From Alphaproteobacteria bacterium (GTDB lineage: Bacteria; Pseudomonadota; Alphaproteobacteria; Sphingomonadales; Emcibacteraceae): 64,000 bases of DNA. The number at the start of each line of letters is the position of its first letter. The first letter of the stretch is position 1. The translations under genes and the position numbers were made by a program. Of this stretch, positions 25,650-34,359 are shown piece after piece. The stretch covers positions 62,001 to 126,000 of the forward strand of contig JAUIDN010000005.1 in assembly GCA_030428615.1 (NCBI GenBank), given 5' to 3'. The notes below the pieces were generated by a model that was not told where the DNA came from, made no database searches, and was given only the letters and a program-made list of their open reading frames with translations.

Positions 25650-26873
25650 AGCGGTTTCAGCGCCGCAAACAACATCTGCCAACATCTTGGCGGACCCTAC
25701 CGACATGGTCCATCCGAGCGGGCCATGGCCCGTATTTAAAAAAAGGTTATTGATCGGCGTCTTGCCGATAATTGGCACGCCGTCAACCGTCATCGGCCGA
25801 AAACCGGACCATTCTCTGACCGCGCTTCGATCAATGGATTTTGCGAAATCGGGATAAATTTCTTCTAGAAAACTGTATAAGTTGTCAAGGCGTTCTTTGG
25901 TTAATCTATCATCAAAACCCGTAAGCTCCGCGGTTCCGGCGATACGTAAAACACTCCCCAATGGGGTTATAGCCCCGTGAAAATCATCATCAACAATCGG
26001 CATTTTTGGCCCCTTATTCCAACCATTCATTGATACCGACAGCGAATATCCCTTGGCCGGTCTTACAGGAATATCAAATCCGATGTCACCGCCAAACAAC
26101 GCAGAAAAACTACCCGCGCAGATAACATAAATATCAGAAACACGTTCGCATCTGCTTGTGACTATTTTATCTATCAGTTTTCCGTTTCTGACTATTTTTT
26201 CGACAGTCTCGTCATAGAAAAATTTTACGCCATTTTGGGCCGCAACGTTCGCCAGTTCAACGCTGAATTTATGGGCATTACCCGCTTCGTCATCCGGATA
26301 ATGAATACCGCCGCAAAGTTCATCGGAAATGGCCTCAAGTGATGGGTCTATTTCCAGAACCTCTTCGGGAGTAAGTATTTGAAAACGCATACCGTGTTGG
26401 CCCAGTTCACGCGCTAATTTCGCATATTTTGCCATGCTTTTCGGGTTTCGGAATATTTTCAGGGATCCGGTGCAGATACCATCATAGTCAATCGACAATT
26501 CATCCCTGAGCTCTTTCAAAAGTTGTAGGGAATAACACGACAAATCCGAACTGACATGCATATTATTAAGGTATTTTCGCCGATTGGAATGTGCCAAAAA
26601 CTTTAACCCCCAACCAATAAGGGATGGCACTGCTTTTAATCTGAGTAAAAACCCGCTCTCGGCGCGACCGATATTTCTTAACAAACTCCAAAATATACCG
26701 GGGGAATTCCAGGGATCCGACATTGATGGTGTCAGCATCCCCGCATTCGCAAAGCTTGTCTCAAGGGCGGGGCCCTGTTGACGTTCGATCACTTCAACAT
26801 CAAAGCCCTGTTTGTTCAGGTAATATGCGCTGGTTACACCAATGATTCCGGCGCCGATTATAGTAACTTTCAT
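25614..26873 (-). CDS. D-amino-acid dehydrogenase (DadA-like FAD oxidoreductase)
   Basis: This 419-residue flavoprotein starts at 26873 with the FAD-binding MKVTIIGAGIIGVTSAYYLN. The open frame extends 29 codons further upstream without family similarity. Later blocks (TGSLKIFRNPKSMAKYAKLA, GAITPLGSVLRIAGTAELTG, FRPMTVDGVPIIGKTPINNL, NTGHGPLGWTMSVGSAKMLA) match DadA-type enzymes, which oxidise D-amino acids to keto acids and pass electrons to quinone. It sits eight bases behind the YkvI-like transporter gene, so uptake and oxidation of an amino acid may be linked. Confidence 0.88.
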   Translation of the reverse strand: MKVTIIGAGIIGVTSAYYLNKQGFDVEVIERQQGPALETSFANAGMLTPSMSDPWNSPGIFWSLLRNIGRAESGFLLRLKAVPSLIGWGLKFLAHSNRRKYLNNMHVSSDLSCYSLQLLKELRDELSIDYDGICTGSLKIFRNPKSMAKYAKLARELGQHGMRFQILTPEEVLEIDPSLEAISDELCGGIHYPDDEAGNAHKFSVELANVAAQNGVKFFYDETVEKIVRNGKLIDKIVTSRCERVSDIYVICAGSFSALFGGDIGFDIPVRPAKGYSLSVSMNGWNKGPKMPIVDDDFHGAITPLGSVLRIAGTAELTGFDDRLTKERLDNLYSFLEEIYPDFAKSIDRSAVREWSGFRPMTVDGVPIIGKTPINNLFLNTGHGPLGWTMSVGSAKMLADVVCGAETALKESNYSIERT

Positions 26874-26881
26874 GGTATAAA

Positions 26882-27973
26882 TTACTCGGTTTTGCTCTTT
26901 CTGATTTTCCATATACCAATAGTGAAAAGTGGCGGAATGATCAATAAGATAAACACCCATGTCAAAGTCCCGTATCCTGATGCAATCAGATTTACAATGC
27001 CGAACTTCGTTGCAAGAACAATAGCCGTGAACAATATGCCCAATGCAATAACAGGTCGCATCAAACGGGGCATTTTCTTATTTCTATGTTCATATGAAAC
27101 AGCGATTCTTTCGTTTATGGAATGGATCATCGCCGTACTTGTTTCAATAAATGTACCAAATAATATAATCTCGAAGATCACTTTGAAGATCGGAACATCC
27201 AGAATATTAAGCAGATAATTTACCGGAAGGGATTGTTCGACTATCTCGGGGTAGTATCCCATCATTGCAACAAAGAAGAATATCGCGGGGATCATGGCAA
27301 TGGGTCCCGCCAATAATCCCGCACTAATCGCTTCTTTCCGGGTGTTAATATGACGAATACAAAATAAAACTGCGGGAATTGTCGCGAGGTTATAACCGGA
27401 ATAACTAAGCCCGCCGGAAAACCACCCTTCACCGATGGGAACCGACATAAAATTGGCTGCGATCCTGTCACCGAAAATATTAATGCATAATATGACAAAA
27501 GCGCCATAAGCCATATAAAGCAATATCGACCAGACACTTAAAAATTTCTCAATCAGGTTTGAGCCAAAGAAAACCAGAACGCCGACCGCCGCCATCATTG
27601 TCATGGTCCCCCATATCGCCTCAACACCATAATTTGCTGAGAGTAATTCACCCGCGGCGGCACCGACAATCGAAAGAACAAGAATAATTTGCAGCATATA
27701 TGTAATTTCAAAAAGGACACTGAAACGGCCAAGTGTCTGGCTGAAATAACTCTGATAATCAAAACTTTTCGTAACACGCGCAAGTTCAAAGCACGCCGCC
27801 AACGTCACGCTCCAGATAGTCATAGCAACGATAATACCAAGCAACCCGCCTGCTGGTCCGGGGGCAAAAAAGAACTCAACAATTTCTCTTCCGGTCGCAT
27901 AACCACCAGCAATGATCACCGACTGATATATGAATCCCGGCAGTAAATATCTTTGAAAAAAACTGATCACCAT
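26882..27973 (-). CDS. YkvI-family integral membrane transporter
   Basis: This 363-residue protein has about ten membrane segments, starting with GFIYQSVIIAGGYATGREIV, the hallmark of the YkvI family within the APC/LeuT-fold superfamily. FFFVAMMGYYPEIVEQSLPV and GTFIETSTAMIHSINERIA are further conserved segments. The substrate of the family is not established. It is the first gene of the pair with D-amino-acid dehydrogenase, which hints at amino-acid or amine import. It diverges from the reductive-dehalogenase-like gene, with 108 bases between the starts. Confidence 0.8.
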   Translation of the reverse strand: MVISFFQRYLLPGFIYQSVIIAGGYATGREIVEFFFAPGPAGGLLGIIVAMTIWSVTLAACFELARVTKSFDYQSYFSQTLGRFSVLFEITYMLQIILVLSIVGAAAGELLSANYGVEAIWGTMTMMAAVGVLVFFGSNLIEKFLSVWSILLYMAYGAFVILCINIFGDRIAANFMSVPIGEGWFSGGLSYSGYNLATIPAVLFCIRHINTRKEAISAGLLAGPIAMIPAIFFFVAMMGYYPEIVEQSLPVNYLLNILDVPIFKVIFEIILFGTFIETSTAMIHSINERIAVSYEHRNKKMPRLMRPVIALGILFTAIVLATKFGIVNLIASGYGTLTWVFILLIIPPLFTIGIWKIRKSKTE

Positions 27974-28081
27974 CTATCCCCTTTTACAAAATAGTGTACA
28001 ACATGGCATTTATATTTATTTGATGCAAAGTGAAAATCGGTATAACGTCTGCATGTAAACAGCTCGACACATCGGCAAGAA

Positions 28082-29320
28082 ATGAAAAATCAGAAAATTA
28101 AAACATCCTCTAATTCGCGACCAATTGATGCCCAGACCGGTGTCGAGGTCGGTGATAATTTTGAAAGATTTGAACAAAAATTTGATATTTATTGCCGCGC
28201 AATGTGGGACCCCGAAATAAAGAGTACAAAGTCAGACAAATTTTTTGAGGGGTATTATATGCCCTATGCAAAGGCACGAAAAACGGACGGGTTCAGCCAG
28301 AAAGATTATGCCTTTCGAAATGCAGCGTGGCACGTAAATAACGTTATTCGTGACATCGAAAAGTCCGGCGAGTTCCGTAAAGAAAAACCGGATGAAATAC
28401 GCAAAGAAGGCTTTTGGGACTATTATACGTCACATGACGAAGGCTGGCCGGAACCGTACCCTTTCGAAAGCCCGGAAGAGGCGACAAGAGACTTAAGAAA
28501 AGTGGCCGGATTTTGCGGTGTTGGTGATTTGGGTGTTTGCGAATATGATGAACGCTGGATGTATAAATCCATTTTTTCCATGCAGGGAAATGGACAGAAA
28601 CCACAGGAAATCCCAGACGATATACCGAATGTTATCGTCACATTAGAGCCAATGGACCGTGATCTGATTAAAACAGTTCCGTCCGCCCTATCCGGTGCGG
28701 CAACAGGGCTTGGTTATACTTTTGACGGGGTGGCAATTATTACTTTGGCACAATATATTCGTAATATGGGCTACCGCGCCTATGCAACATTAAATGACAG
28801 CGCCCTTTGTATACCGCTGGCGCTTCAGGCTGGCCTTGGGGAAGTTGGTCGCCACGGAATGCTCATTAATGAAAAATATGGCCCCCGCTTTCGCATCGGA
28901 AAGATATTTACGGATATGCCGCTGGTCATTAACAAGCCCAAGAAATTAGGCGTCGAAGAATTTTGTAGTATATGCGACCGATGCGCAAAGGCATGCCCAC
29001 CGAAGGCCATCCCGTTTGATGCACCCTCCAATCATGTTCACAGCAAAAGTAATATCAAAGGTGTTGTTAAGTGGACCCCATCCGCCGAGAAATGTTTTAA
29101 ATTCTGGTGCAATCAAAATACAGACTGTATAATATGCATCAGATCTTGTCCTTATAATCGTGATTTTTCAAAATTAAGACACCGTGCGTGGCTTAGACTT
29201 GCTAAAAGCCCCTTTAAAAAGCTTGCTCTCAAACTGGATGACTGGTTTATGGACCGGGGGCGTTTGAAAACCAGTTGGTGGTGGCGTCCGGAACTTAAAA
29301 ATAGTGAGTTTAAAAAATAA
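28082..29320 (+). CDS. Reductive dehalogenase-like cobalamin/iron-sulfur protein without Tat signal
   Basis: The 412 residues resemble the catalytic subunit of reductive dehalogenases. LALQAGLGEVGRHGMLINEK followed by YGPRFRIGKIFTDMPL (250-281) is the corrinoid-binding core. CSICDRCAKACP (Cys295, 298, 301, 305) and CIICIRSCP (Cys349, 352, 356, with Cys343 ahead) bind two [4Fe-4S] clusters. No twin-arginine signal and no RdhB anchor gene are present, so the protein is probably cytoplasmic, like the catabolic NpRdhA/BhbA type. Epoxyqueuosine reductase is less likely because the YATLNDSALCIPLALQAG layout follows RdhA. The start is close to a hypothetical divergent promoter. A CvfB-like gene follows after three bases. 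Confidence 0.82.
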   Translation: MKNQKIKTSSNSRPIDAQTGVEVGDNFERFEQKFDIYCRAMWDPEIKSTKSDKFFEGYYMPYAKARKTDGFSQKDYAFRNAAWHVNNVIRDIEKSGEFRKEKPDEIRKEGFWDYYTSHDEGWPEPYPFESPEEATRDLRKVAGFCGVGDLGVCEYDERWMYKSIFSMQGNGQKPQEIPDDIPNVIVTLEPMDRDLIKTVPSALSGAATGLGYTFDGVAIITLAQYIRNMGYRAYATLNDSALCIPLALQAGLGEVGRHGMLINEKYGPRFRIGKIFTDMPLVINKPKKLGVEEFCSICDRCAKACPPKAIPFDAPSNHVHSKSNIKGVVKWTPSAEKCFKFWCNQNTDCIICIRSCPYNRDFSKLRHRAWLRLAKSPFKKLALKLDDWFMDRGRLKTSWWWRPELKNSEFKK

Positions 29321-29323
29321 AAC

Positions 29324-30163
29324 ATGATTGAAATTGGTAAAAACCACACGCTGGAAATCACCAAGCACGTGGATTTCGGCGTTTATTTACAGAGTGGTGA
29401 TGAAGAAATCCTGCTACCGGAACGATATCTTCCCGAGGGCGAAGAAAAATGGGCGGTCGGAGAACATCTGGACGTATTCGTTTATCTTGATTCAGAAGAC
29501 AGGCCCATCGCAACAACGGAAACCCCATTCGCAGAAGTAGGGGAATGCGCCTATTTGAACGTTGTTGGCCAAAGTCAATTCGGATCCTTTGTTGATTGGG
29601 GGCTTAGCAAAGATTTGCTGGTGCCTTTTAAAGAACAAAGAGTACCCATGGAGATTGGAAAATCATATGTTGTCTATATTTTCATTGATAAAACGGGCCG
29701 GATCGCCGCATCGTCGCGCCTAAGCCGTTATCTTGAAGAATGCAATGATGACGCATTTGAGGTGCGCCAAGAGGTCGATTTGTTGATTGCCAGCCGGAGT
29801 GACCTTGGATACAAGGCAGTGATTGATGGAAGTCATCTGGGATTGATCCACTTAAACGAAATTGTGAGGCCCATGAAAGTAGGTGACTGGATTAAAGGAT
29901 ATATTGGAGAGCCGCGGGAAGACGGGAAAATCAATATCACTCTTCAAAAATTGGCGTATGAAGTACGGGAAGAGCTAGCCGACACAATTCTGGATTTTCT
30001 CAATGAAAACGGGGGGCGGCTTAATCTTACTGATAAAAGTTCTCCCGCTGAAATCAACGCCGTTTTTCATGTCAGTAAATCCAATTTCAAAAAAGCTCTC
30101 GGCAAGCTTTTTAAAGAGGAAAAAATAATCTTTCACGAAAAGAGCGTCCGGCTCTTAAAGTAA
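29324..30163 (+). CDS. CvfB-like S1-domain RNA-binding protein
   Basis: This 279-residue protein is built of repeated OB/S1 domains: residues 1-60 (HTLEITKHVDFGVYLQSGDE), 65-130 (AYLNVVGQSQFGSFVDWGLS) and 145-205 (YKAVIDGSHLGLIHLNEIVR). A C-terminal winged helix follows at about 225-279 (NAVFHVSKSNFKKALGKLFK). This is the CvfB/YitL architecture, which binds RNA and affects translation or virulence expression in firmicutes. It starts three bases behind the dehalogenase-like gene and its stop abuts the stop of the convergent ABC transporter gene. Confidence 0.88.
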   Translation: MIEIGKNHTLEITKHVDFGVYLQSGDEEILLPERYLPEGEEKWAVGEHLDVFVYLDSEDRPIATTETPFAEVGECAYLNVVGQSQFGSFVDWGLSKDLLVPFKEQRVPMEIGKSYVVYIFIDKTGRIAASSRLSRYLEECNDDAFEVRQEVDLLIASRSDLGYKAVIDGSHLGLIHLNEIVRPMKVGDWIKGYIGEPREDGKINITLQKLAYEVREELADTILDFLNENGGRLNLTDKSSPAEINAVFHVSKSNFKKALGKLFKEEKIIFHEKSVRLLK

Positions 30164-31648
30164 TCAATTAGCATTTCGCATATGATCCAATATTATATGC
30201 TTCTCAAGTAGTTCAAATAAAATTTCAACAAGAATAGCAAGACACGCCGCGGGAACAGCGCCCTGAAGAATAAGGTTAGTATCATTGAGCGCGAGTCCGG
30301 TCACAATGGGCTCACCCAGTCCACCAGCCCCAATAAAAGCGGCCAACGTTGCGGTTCCAATGCAAATCACAGTCGCTGTTTTAATCCCCGCCAGAATATT
30401 GGGTAACGCCAGCGGAAATAACACATATCTCAGTTGTTGAAATTTAGACATACCAATCGCGCGTGCAACATTGGTTAAAACAGGATCAATCGTTGCAAGC
30501 GCTGTTATTGCACTTCGCAATATTGGCAATAATGAATACAGGAATAATGCCGTAATAGCCGGAACTTCGCCGATCCCCAGAAGGGGGATCATTAGTGCAA
30601 GAAGCGCTATTGATGGAACAGTCTGCAACAAACCCGTGACGTAAATGACATAGCGGGAAATTTTTTGTGACCGAAAAATAAGAAATGCACTGCCAAGTCC
30701 GACAATGCATCCGATTGATAAGGCAATCAATGTCAGTTTTATGTGGGTTATCGTATTTTCGATAAGCGCATCAATCACTGTATTTTTGTCCGTTGCTTCT
30801 TCTGCATTAATCAATCCGCGTCCTTTAAGAAAACCTTCTGCGACAGCTGCAAAAGATTGCTTGCCGATCACGACTCTCGCGTTCAGCGCCCTCATTTCTT
30901 CATCGGTCAGGGTATTTTCAAGTCTCAATAAAGCTTCTTTGGCCTTTGCGGGAAAATCCGTCCTTGAAAGTAAGGCGGCATAATATTTCGAAAAAAAGTT
31001 CAAATCATCTTCAAGAAGGGCAAGACCATATCGCTCGATATCACCATCTGTCGAATAAGCATCCGTGAGATCAATTGATCCTTCGTCTATGGCCTTATAG
31101 GCCAATCCGTGTTGAATCCCTGTTGGTGATAAATCAAGTGAATAGATGGCCTTGAGCTGTTCCCATCCATCATCCCGGTTCAAAAATTCATGACTAAAGG
31201 CGGCAATAAGATCGGAATGCGCTTTCAAATCAGATATGTTTTTGATATTTCTTTGTGCAGCAAGTGATTTTTTGACCGCTATCACATATGAATTATTAAA
31301 GCCAAAACCTGCAAACAAATCCAGGTTTTTTTGTTTTAATATTTCATCGAAGTTATTCAGTGAACGGCTATCACTTGGTCGTTCTTCGGGTGTCAATATA
31401 GCCTGTGAAATTGTACCTGTATATTCGGGGTAAATATCAATTTCCCCCTCGCGCAGTGCGTTATAGCAAATGAGCGTGCCACCAAAACCAAATTTGCGTT
31501 CAATTTCGTAACCTTCATTTTCAAGTAACTGAGCCATTATTTCAGCCAGCAGATAGTTTTCGCTATCCATTTTACTGCCAATTACCATTTTACCACCGGC
31601 CGCGAAAGCCACGGGATTAAAAAGCAAAATAAGCGCGATAGCCAACAC
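30164..31648 (-). CDS. Osmoprotectant-type ABC transporter: fused substrate-binding protein and permease
   Basis: The 494 residues combine a secreted binding domain (about 20-270: VIGSKMDSENYLLAEIMAQL, GEIDIYPEYTGTISQAIL) with a five-helix permease domain (about 290-490: GLLQTVPSIALLALMIPLLG, ARAIGMSKFQQLRYVLFPLA). Family members import betaine, choline, carnitine or other quaternary amines. The order here is binding domain first and permease second, the reverse of many OpuBC/YehY-type fusions, and a signal-like helix starts the protein. The GTG at 31648 is the chosen start. The ATPase is most likely the gene at 34356-35090. Confidence 0.85.
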   Translation of the reverse strand: MLAIALILLFNPVAFAAGGKMVIGSKMDSENYLLAEIMAQLLENEGYEIERKFGFGGTLICYNALREGEIDIYPEYTGTISQAILTPEERPSDSRSLNNFDEILKQKNLDLFAGFGFNNSYVIAVKKSLAAQRNIKNISDLKAHSDLIAAFSHEFLNRDDGWEQLKAIYSLDLSPTGIQHGLAYKAIDEGSIDLTDAYSTDGDIERYGLALLEDDLNFFSKYYAALLSRTDFPAKAKEALLRLENTLTDEEMRALNARVVIGKQSFAAVAEGFLKGRGLINAEEATDKNTVIDALIENTITHIKLTLIALSIGCIVGLGSAFLIFRSQKISRYVIYVTGLLQTVPSIALLALMIPLLGIGEVPAITALFLYSLLPILRSAITALATIDPVLTNVARAIGMSKFQQLRYVLFPLALPNILAGIKTATVICIGTATLAAFIGAGGLGEPIVTGLALNDTNLILQGAVPAACLAILVEILFELLEKHIILDHMRNAN

Positions 31649-31746
31649 ACGAATTTTTATTATCCAAGTCGAAAAGATCTGACAGCACCCTGATTTTTCA
31701 TTATCTGACGACCTTCACTATCAAACATTTGGGGATTCAAGTCAAA

Positions 31747-32673
31747 TTAACGCGGCAGAAGATGAATACCCGCGAGCATGCAGCGCACCGATCCACCAGC
31801 CAGTTCAATTGTCGGAATATCAATAGGAACTAATTTTGAACTTTTTTCAATGATTGCGATCTGATCTTTATCAAGAGCCCCTAACGCAACAGATGAGAGC
31901 GCGAGAATACGCCCTTTGGAGCCCTGCAGCTCAAGCGCATTTCCCGCAAACTTTGCTATTTGTTCATTGCTTAAACTGATCACAGCGCGACCGGAATTTT
32001 CAAATCGTTCGACGATTTCTTTCCTCCGCGGTGGATCAGTAATCAGATCAAGGCCGATCATAACAAAATCAGTGGCAATACACATCAATACATTCGTGTG
32101 GTATATCGCTTTGCCATTCTCATCAAGGGCATCAAAAACCATCGGCTCATAATTAAAATGCGTACAAAATCGTTCAAGTGCCACTGGATCGGTGCGGTTT
32201 GAACGGACCGCGTAAGCCACCCGGTCAATATGATCAAGCACCATCGCGCCCGTGCCTTCAAGGAAAAGCCCATCCGGTTCAAGTCCGGAATAATCAATGA
32301 TATCCTGAACCCTATATTCGCGTTTAAGCATTTCGATAACGTCGTATCGTCTTTCCAGCCTTCTGTTTTCCGGAAACATAGGATAAATGGCGACGTGACC
32401 ACCGGGGTGCGTCGAAAACCAGTTATTTGGAAAAACGGAATCCGGTGTTTCTGTTCCCTCGTCTTCGAAGATATGGACTTTAATGCCTTTTTGCTCCAGC
32501 TTTTCTGCTGCCAGTGTCGCTTCAGTATAAGCATCTCTTGCGATTTCTTCAGAGCTTCTTATACCGTCTATTTGCTGAAATGCGTTATCCTTGGCCGTCT
32601 GCTCATTGGGTGAAAAGTGATGCGGCCTGATCATTATTACAGAAGCAGGGGCCTGAGCACTTCGCCTATCCAT
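31747..32673 (-). CDS. ctlX: Citrulline hydrolase CtlX-like (amidinotransferase superfamily)
   Basis: The 308 residues have the five-bladed propeller of the arginine deiminase/amidinotransferase family. VIMIRPHHFSPNEQTAKDNA opens it. VFPNNWFSTHPGGHVAIYPM follows, then EGTGAMVLDHIDRVAYAVRS, and the catalytic cysteine lies in GGSVRCMLAGIH (Cys298). CtlX releases ornithine, ammonia and CO2 from citrulline. It lies two bases after ornithine cyclodeaminase in one operon, so citrulline would be turned to ornithine and then to proline. An arginine or dimethylarginine hydrolase role is less likely but not excluded. Confidence 0.85.
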   Translation of the reverse strand: MDRRSAQAPASVIMIRPHHFSPNEQTAKDNAFQQIDGIRSSEEIARDAYTEATLAAEKLEQKGIKVHIFEDEGTETPDSVFPNNWFSTHPGGHVAIYPMFPENRRLERRYDVIEMLKREYRVQDIIDYSGLEPDGLFLEGTGAMVLDHIDRVAYAVRSNRTDPVALERFCTHFNYEPMVFDALDENGKAIYHTNVLMCIATDFVMIGLDLITDPPRRKEIVERFENSGRAVISLSNEQIAKFAGNALELQGSKGRILALSSVALGALDKDQIAIIEKSSKLVPIDIPTIELAGGSVRCMLAGIHLLPR

Positions 32674-32675
32674 GA

Positions 32676-33749
32676 TTATTCGCCGTCCTGCTTGGCCGGT
32701 AGAGCCGCCCGCAAAATCATACCAAACAGATCCCGTGGATCATCCGGATCCGCAAGCATGTCAAGGTATTGAAACTGCCCTGTACTTTCCAACTGATCGC
32801 GGATATAGCGAAGGGCTGAAAAATCTTCAATCGCAAAACCAACACTGTCAAAAAGTGTTATTTGCTTATTGTTTGTCCGTCCTTCAACTTCACCGGTCAT
32901 GACCTGCCAAAGTTCTTTTACCGGATAATCATCAGGCAGCTGCTGAATTTCGCCCTCAATCCGGGTCTGCGGTGGGTATTCAACAAATATTTCCGAACGC
33001 AGGAGAATATCTTTATGAAGTTCGGTTTTGCCCGGGCAGTCACCGCCGATGGCGTTAATATGAACGCCAGAGCCAACCATATTATCGGTAAGAATTGTTG
33101 CATACTGCTTGTCCGCAGTCACCGTCGTAATAATTTCTGATCCTTCGACCGCCATCTGTTCACTGTCACATTTTACAATGTCAAATCCGAGACCGTCCAG
33201 ATTTCTAATACATTTGTCAGTTGCCGAGATATCGGTATCATAAAGGCGCAGTTTATCAATTCCACAGATTGCCTTAAACGCAAGCGCCTGAAATTCAGAC
33301 TGCGCGCCATTTCCAATCATTGCCATGGTTTTTGAACCTTCCGGCATCAGATATTTTGCCGCCATCGCAGAAGTAGCTGCTGTCCGCAGCGCCGTCAAAA
33401 TGGTCATTTCAGAAAGAAGCAGCGGATAGCCCGTATTAACATCCGCCAATACGCCAAAGGCCGTAACCGTTTGCAATCCTTCCTTAGTATTTTTCGGATG
33501 ACCGTTTACATACTTAAACCCATATACCTGCCCGTCACTGGTCGGCATTAATTCAATAACGCCCTCATTCGAATGCGATGCAATGCGCGGCGTTTTATCA
33601 AAAAGCTCCCAACGTTTGAAATCTTCTTCAAGATATTCGCAAATTCCCGTCAGGACATTTTCAACACCAATGCCAAGTACAATTTTCATCATGTGATCAA
33701 CACTGACAAATGGAACCAGGTTCAGGTCATCTGGTGTCAATTTAGTCAT
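32676..33749 (-). CDS. ocd: Ornithine cyclodeaminase
   Basis: The 357 residues match the ornithine cyclodeaminase/mu-crystallin family. The NAD-binding region MAMIGNGAQSEFQALAFKAI is near residue 135, and ALRTAATSAMAAKYLMPEGS precedes it. Later, HINAIGGDCPGKTELHKDIL and FDSVGFAIEDFSALRYI are family blocks. It converts ornithine to proline with loss of ammonia. It is first in an operon with ctlX and diverges from an Lrp/AsnC regulator across an intergenic region with a large inverted repeat. Lrp regulators commonly control such adjacent amino-acid genes. Confidence 0.9.
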   Translation of the reverse strand: MTKLTPDDLNLVPFVSVDHMMKIVLGIGVENVLTGICEYLEEDFKRWELFDKTPRIASHSNEGVIELMPTSDGQVYGFKYVNGHPKNTKEGLQTVTAFGVLADVNTGYPLLLSEMTILTALRTAATSAMAAKYLMPEGSKTMAMIGNGAQSEFQALAFKAICGIDKLRLYDTDISATDKCIRNLDGLGFDIVKCDSEQMAVEGSEIITTVTADKQYATILTDNMVGSGVHINAIGGDCPGKTELHKDILLRSEIFVEYPPQTRIEGEIQQLPDDYPVKELWQVMTGEVEGRTNNKQITLFDSVGFAIEDFSALRYIRDQLESTGQFQYLDMLADPDDPRDLFGMILRAALPAKQDGE

Positions 33750-33805
33750 GATTATGTCCTCTTCCTAAAAGCTGAGACCTAATTAATAATTAAGAATATC
33801 AATTC

Positions 33806-33843
33806 AATATTTTATAAACAATGTCATTTTTTTATAAAATATT
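33806..33843. promoter_or_regulatory. Inverted repeat between ornithine cyclodeaminase and Lrp genes
   Basis: AATATTTTATAAA (33806-33818) and TTTATAAAATATT (33831-33843) are perfect 13-base inverted arms separated by 12 bases. The repeat lies in the 157-base divergent region. It is AT-rich and lacks a T-tract, so it is a likely operator rather than a terminator. The Lrp protein encoded next to it is the natural ligand. Confidence 0.55.
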
Positions 33844-33906
33844 ATAGTATTTCTGTAATATTGACAGTATACATTATCAAAATCGTCAATTATCAACCAT
33901 TGAGCT

Positions 33907-34359
33907 ATGTCTGAACCGAAAAACAAAAACGCCAAATACGTATATGATCACCTTGATCGGGAATTGATCTCACTTCTGCGCAGCGATGGCAGAGCCCCAC
34001 TTTCAAAACTGGCTGATATCCTTCAGGTGTCCCGTGGAACCATACAAAACAGGCTTGATCGTTTATTGGAATCGGGCACTCTTCACGGCTTCACCGTACG
34101 TGTACGTGAAGATTATGAACATGATGCCATACGCGCCTTTATGACAATCGAAGTTATTGGTAAATCGACTTCACAAGTAATTAAAAAATTACGCGGACTG
34201 CCGGAGCTTCAAACCCTTCATACAACCAATGGTTCCTGGGATCTTGTCGCTGAAATTCAAACCGCAACGCTCAATGATTTTGACCGGGTGCTACGCGAGG
34301 TAAGGATGATTGACGGTATCCTGAACAGTGAAACAAGCATTTTGCTAAGTTCGGTTTAA
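33907..34359 (+). CDS. Lrp/AsnC-family regulator
   Basis: This 150-residue protein has an N-terminal helix-turn-helix (LSKLADILQVSRGTIQNRLD) and a C-terminal RAM/ligand-binding domain (about 75-150). The latter includes TTNGSWDLVAEIQTATLNDF. The opening YDHLDRELISLLRSDGRAPL is typical. The likely ligand is an amino acid such as ornithine, citrulline or proline, judged from the divergent ocd-ctlX operon. Its stop overlaps the convergent ABC ATPase stop by four bases. Confidence 0.9.
   Translation: MSEPKNKNAKYVYDHLDRELISLLRSDGRAPLSKLADILQVSRGTIQNRLDRLLESGTLHGFTVRVREDYEHDAIRAFMTIEVIGKSTSQVIKKLRGLPELQTLHTTNGSWDLVAEIQTATLNDFDRVLREVRMIDGILNSETSILLSSV

Noticed and set aside
26874..26960. Longer N-terminus for the D-amino-acid dehydrogenase
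   Set aside because: The FAD-binding motif normally begins right at the N-terminus, as from the ATG at 26873. The extension has no family similarity and overlaps the transporter gene.
28082..29320. Epoxyqueuosine reductase (QueG) as the identity of the iron-sulfur protein
   Set aside because: The corrinoid core and the cysteine spacing follow RdhA, and the N-terminal part is unlike QueG.
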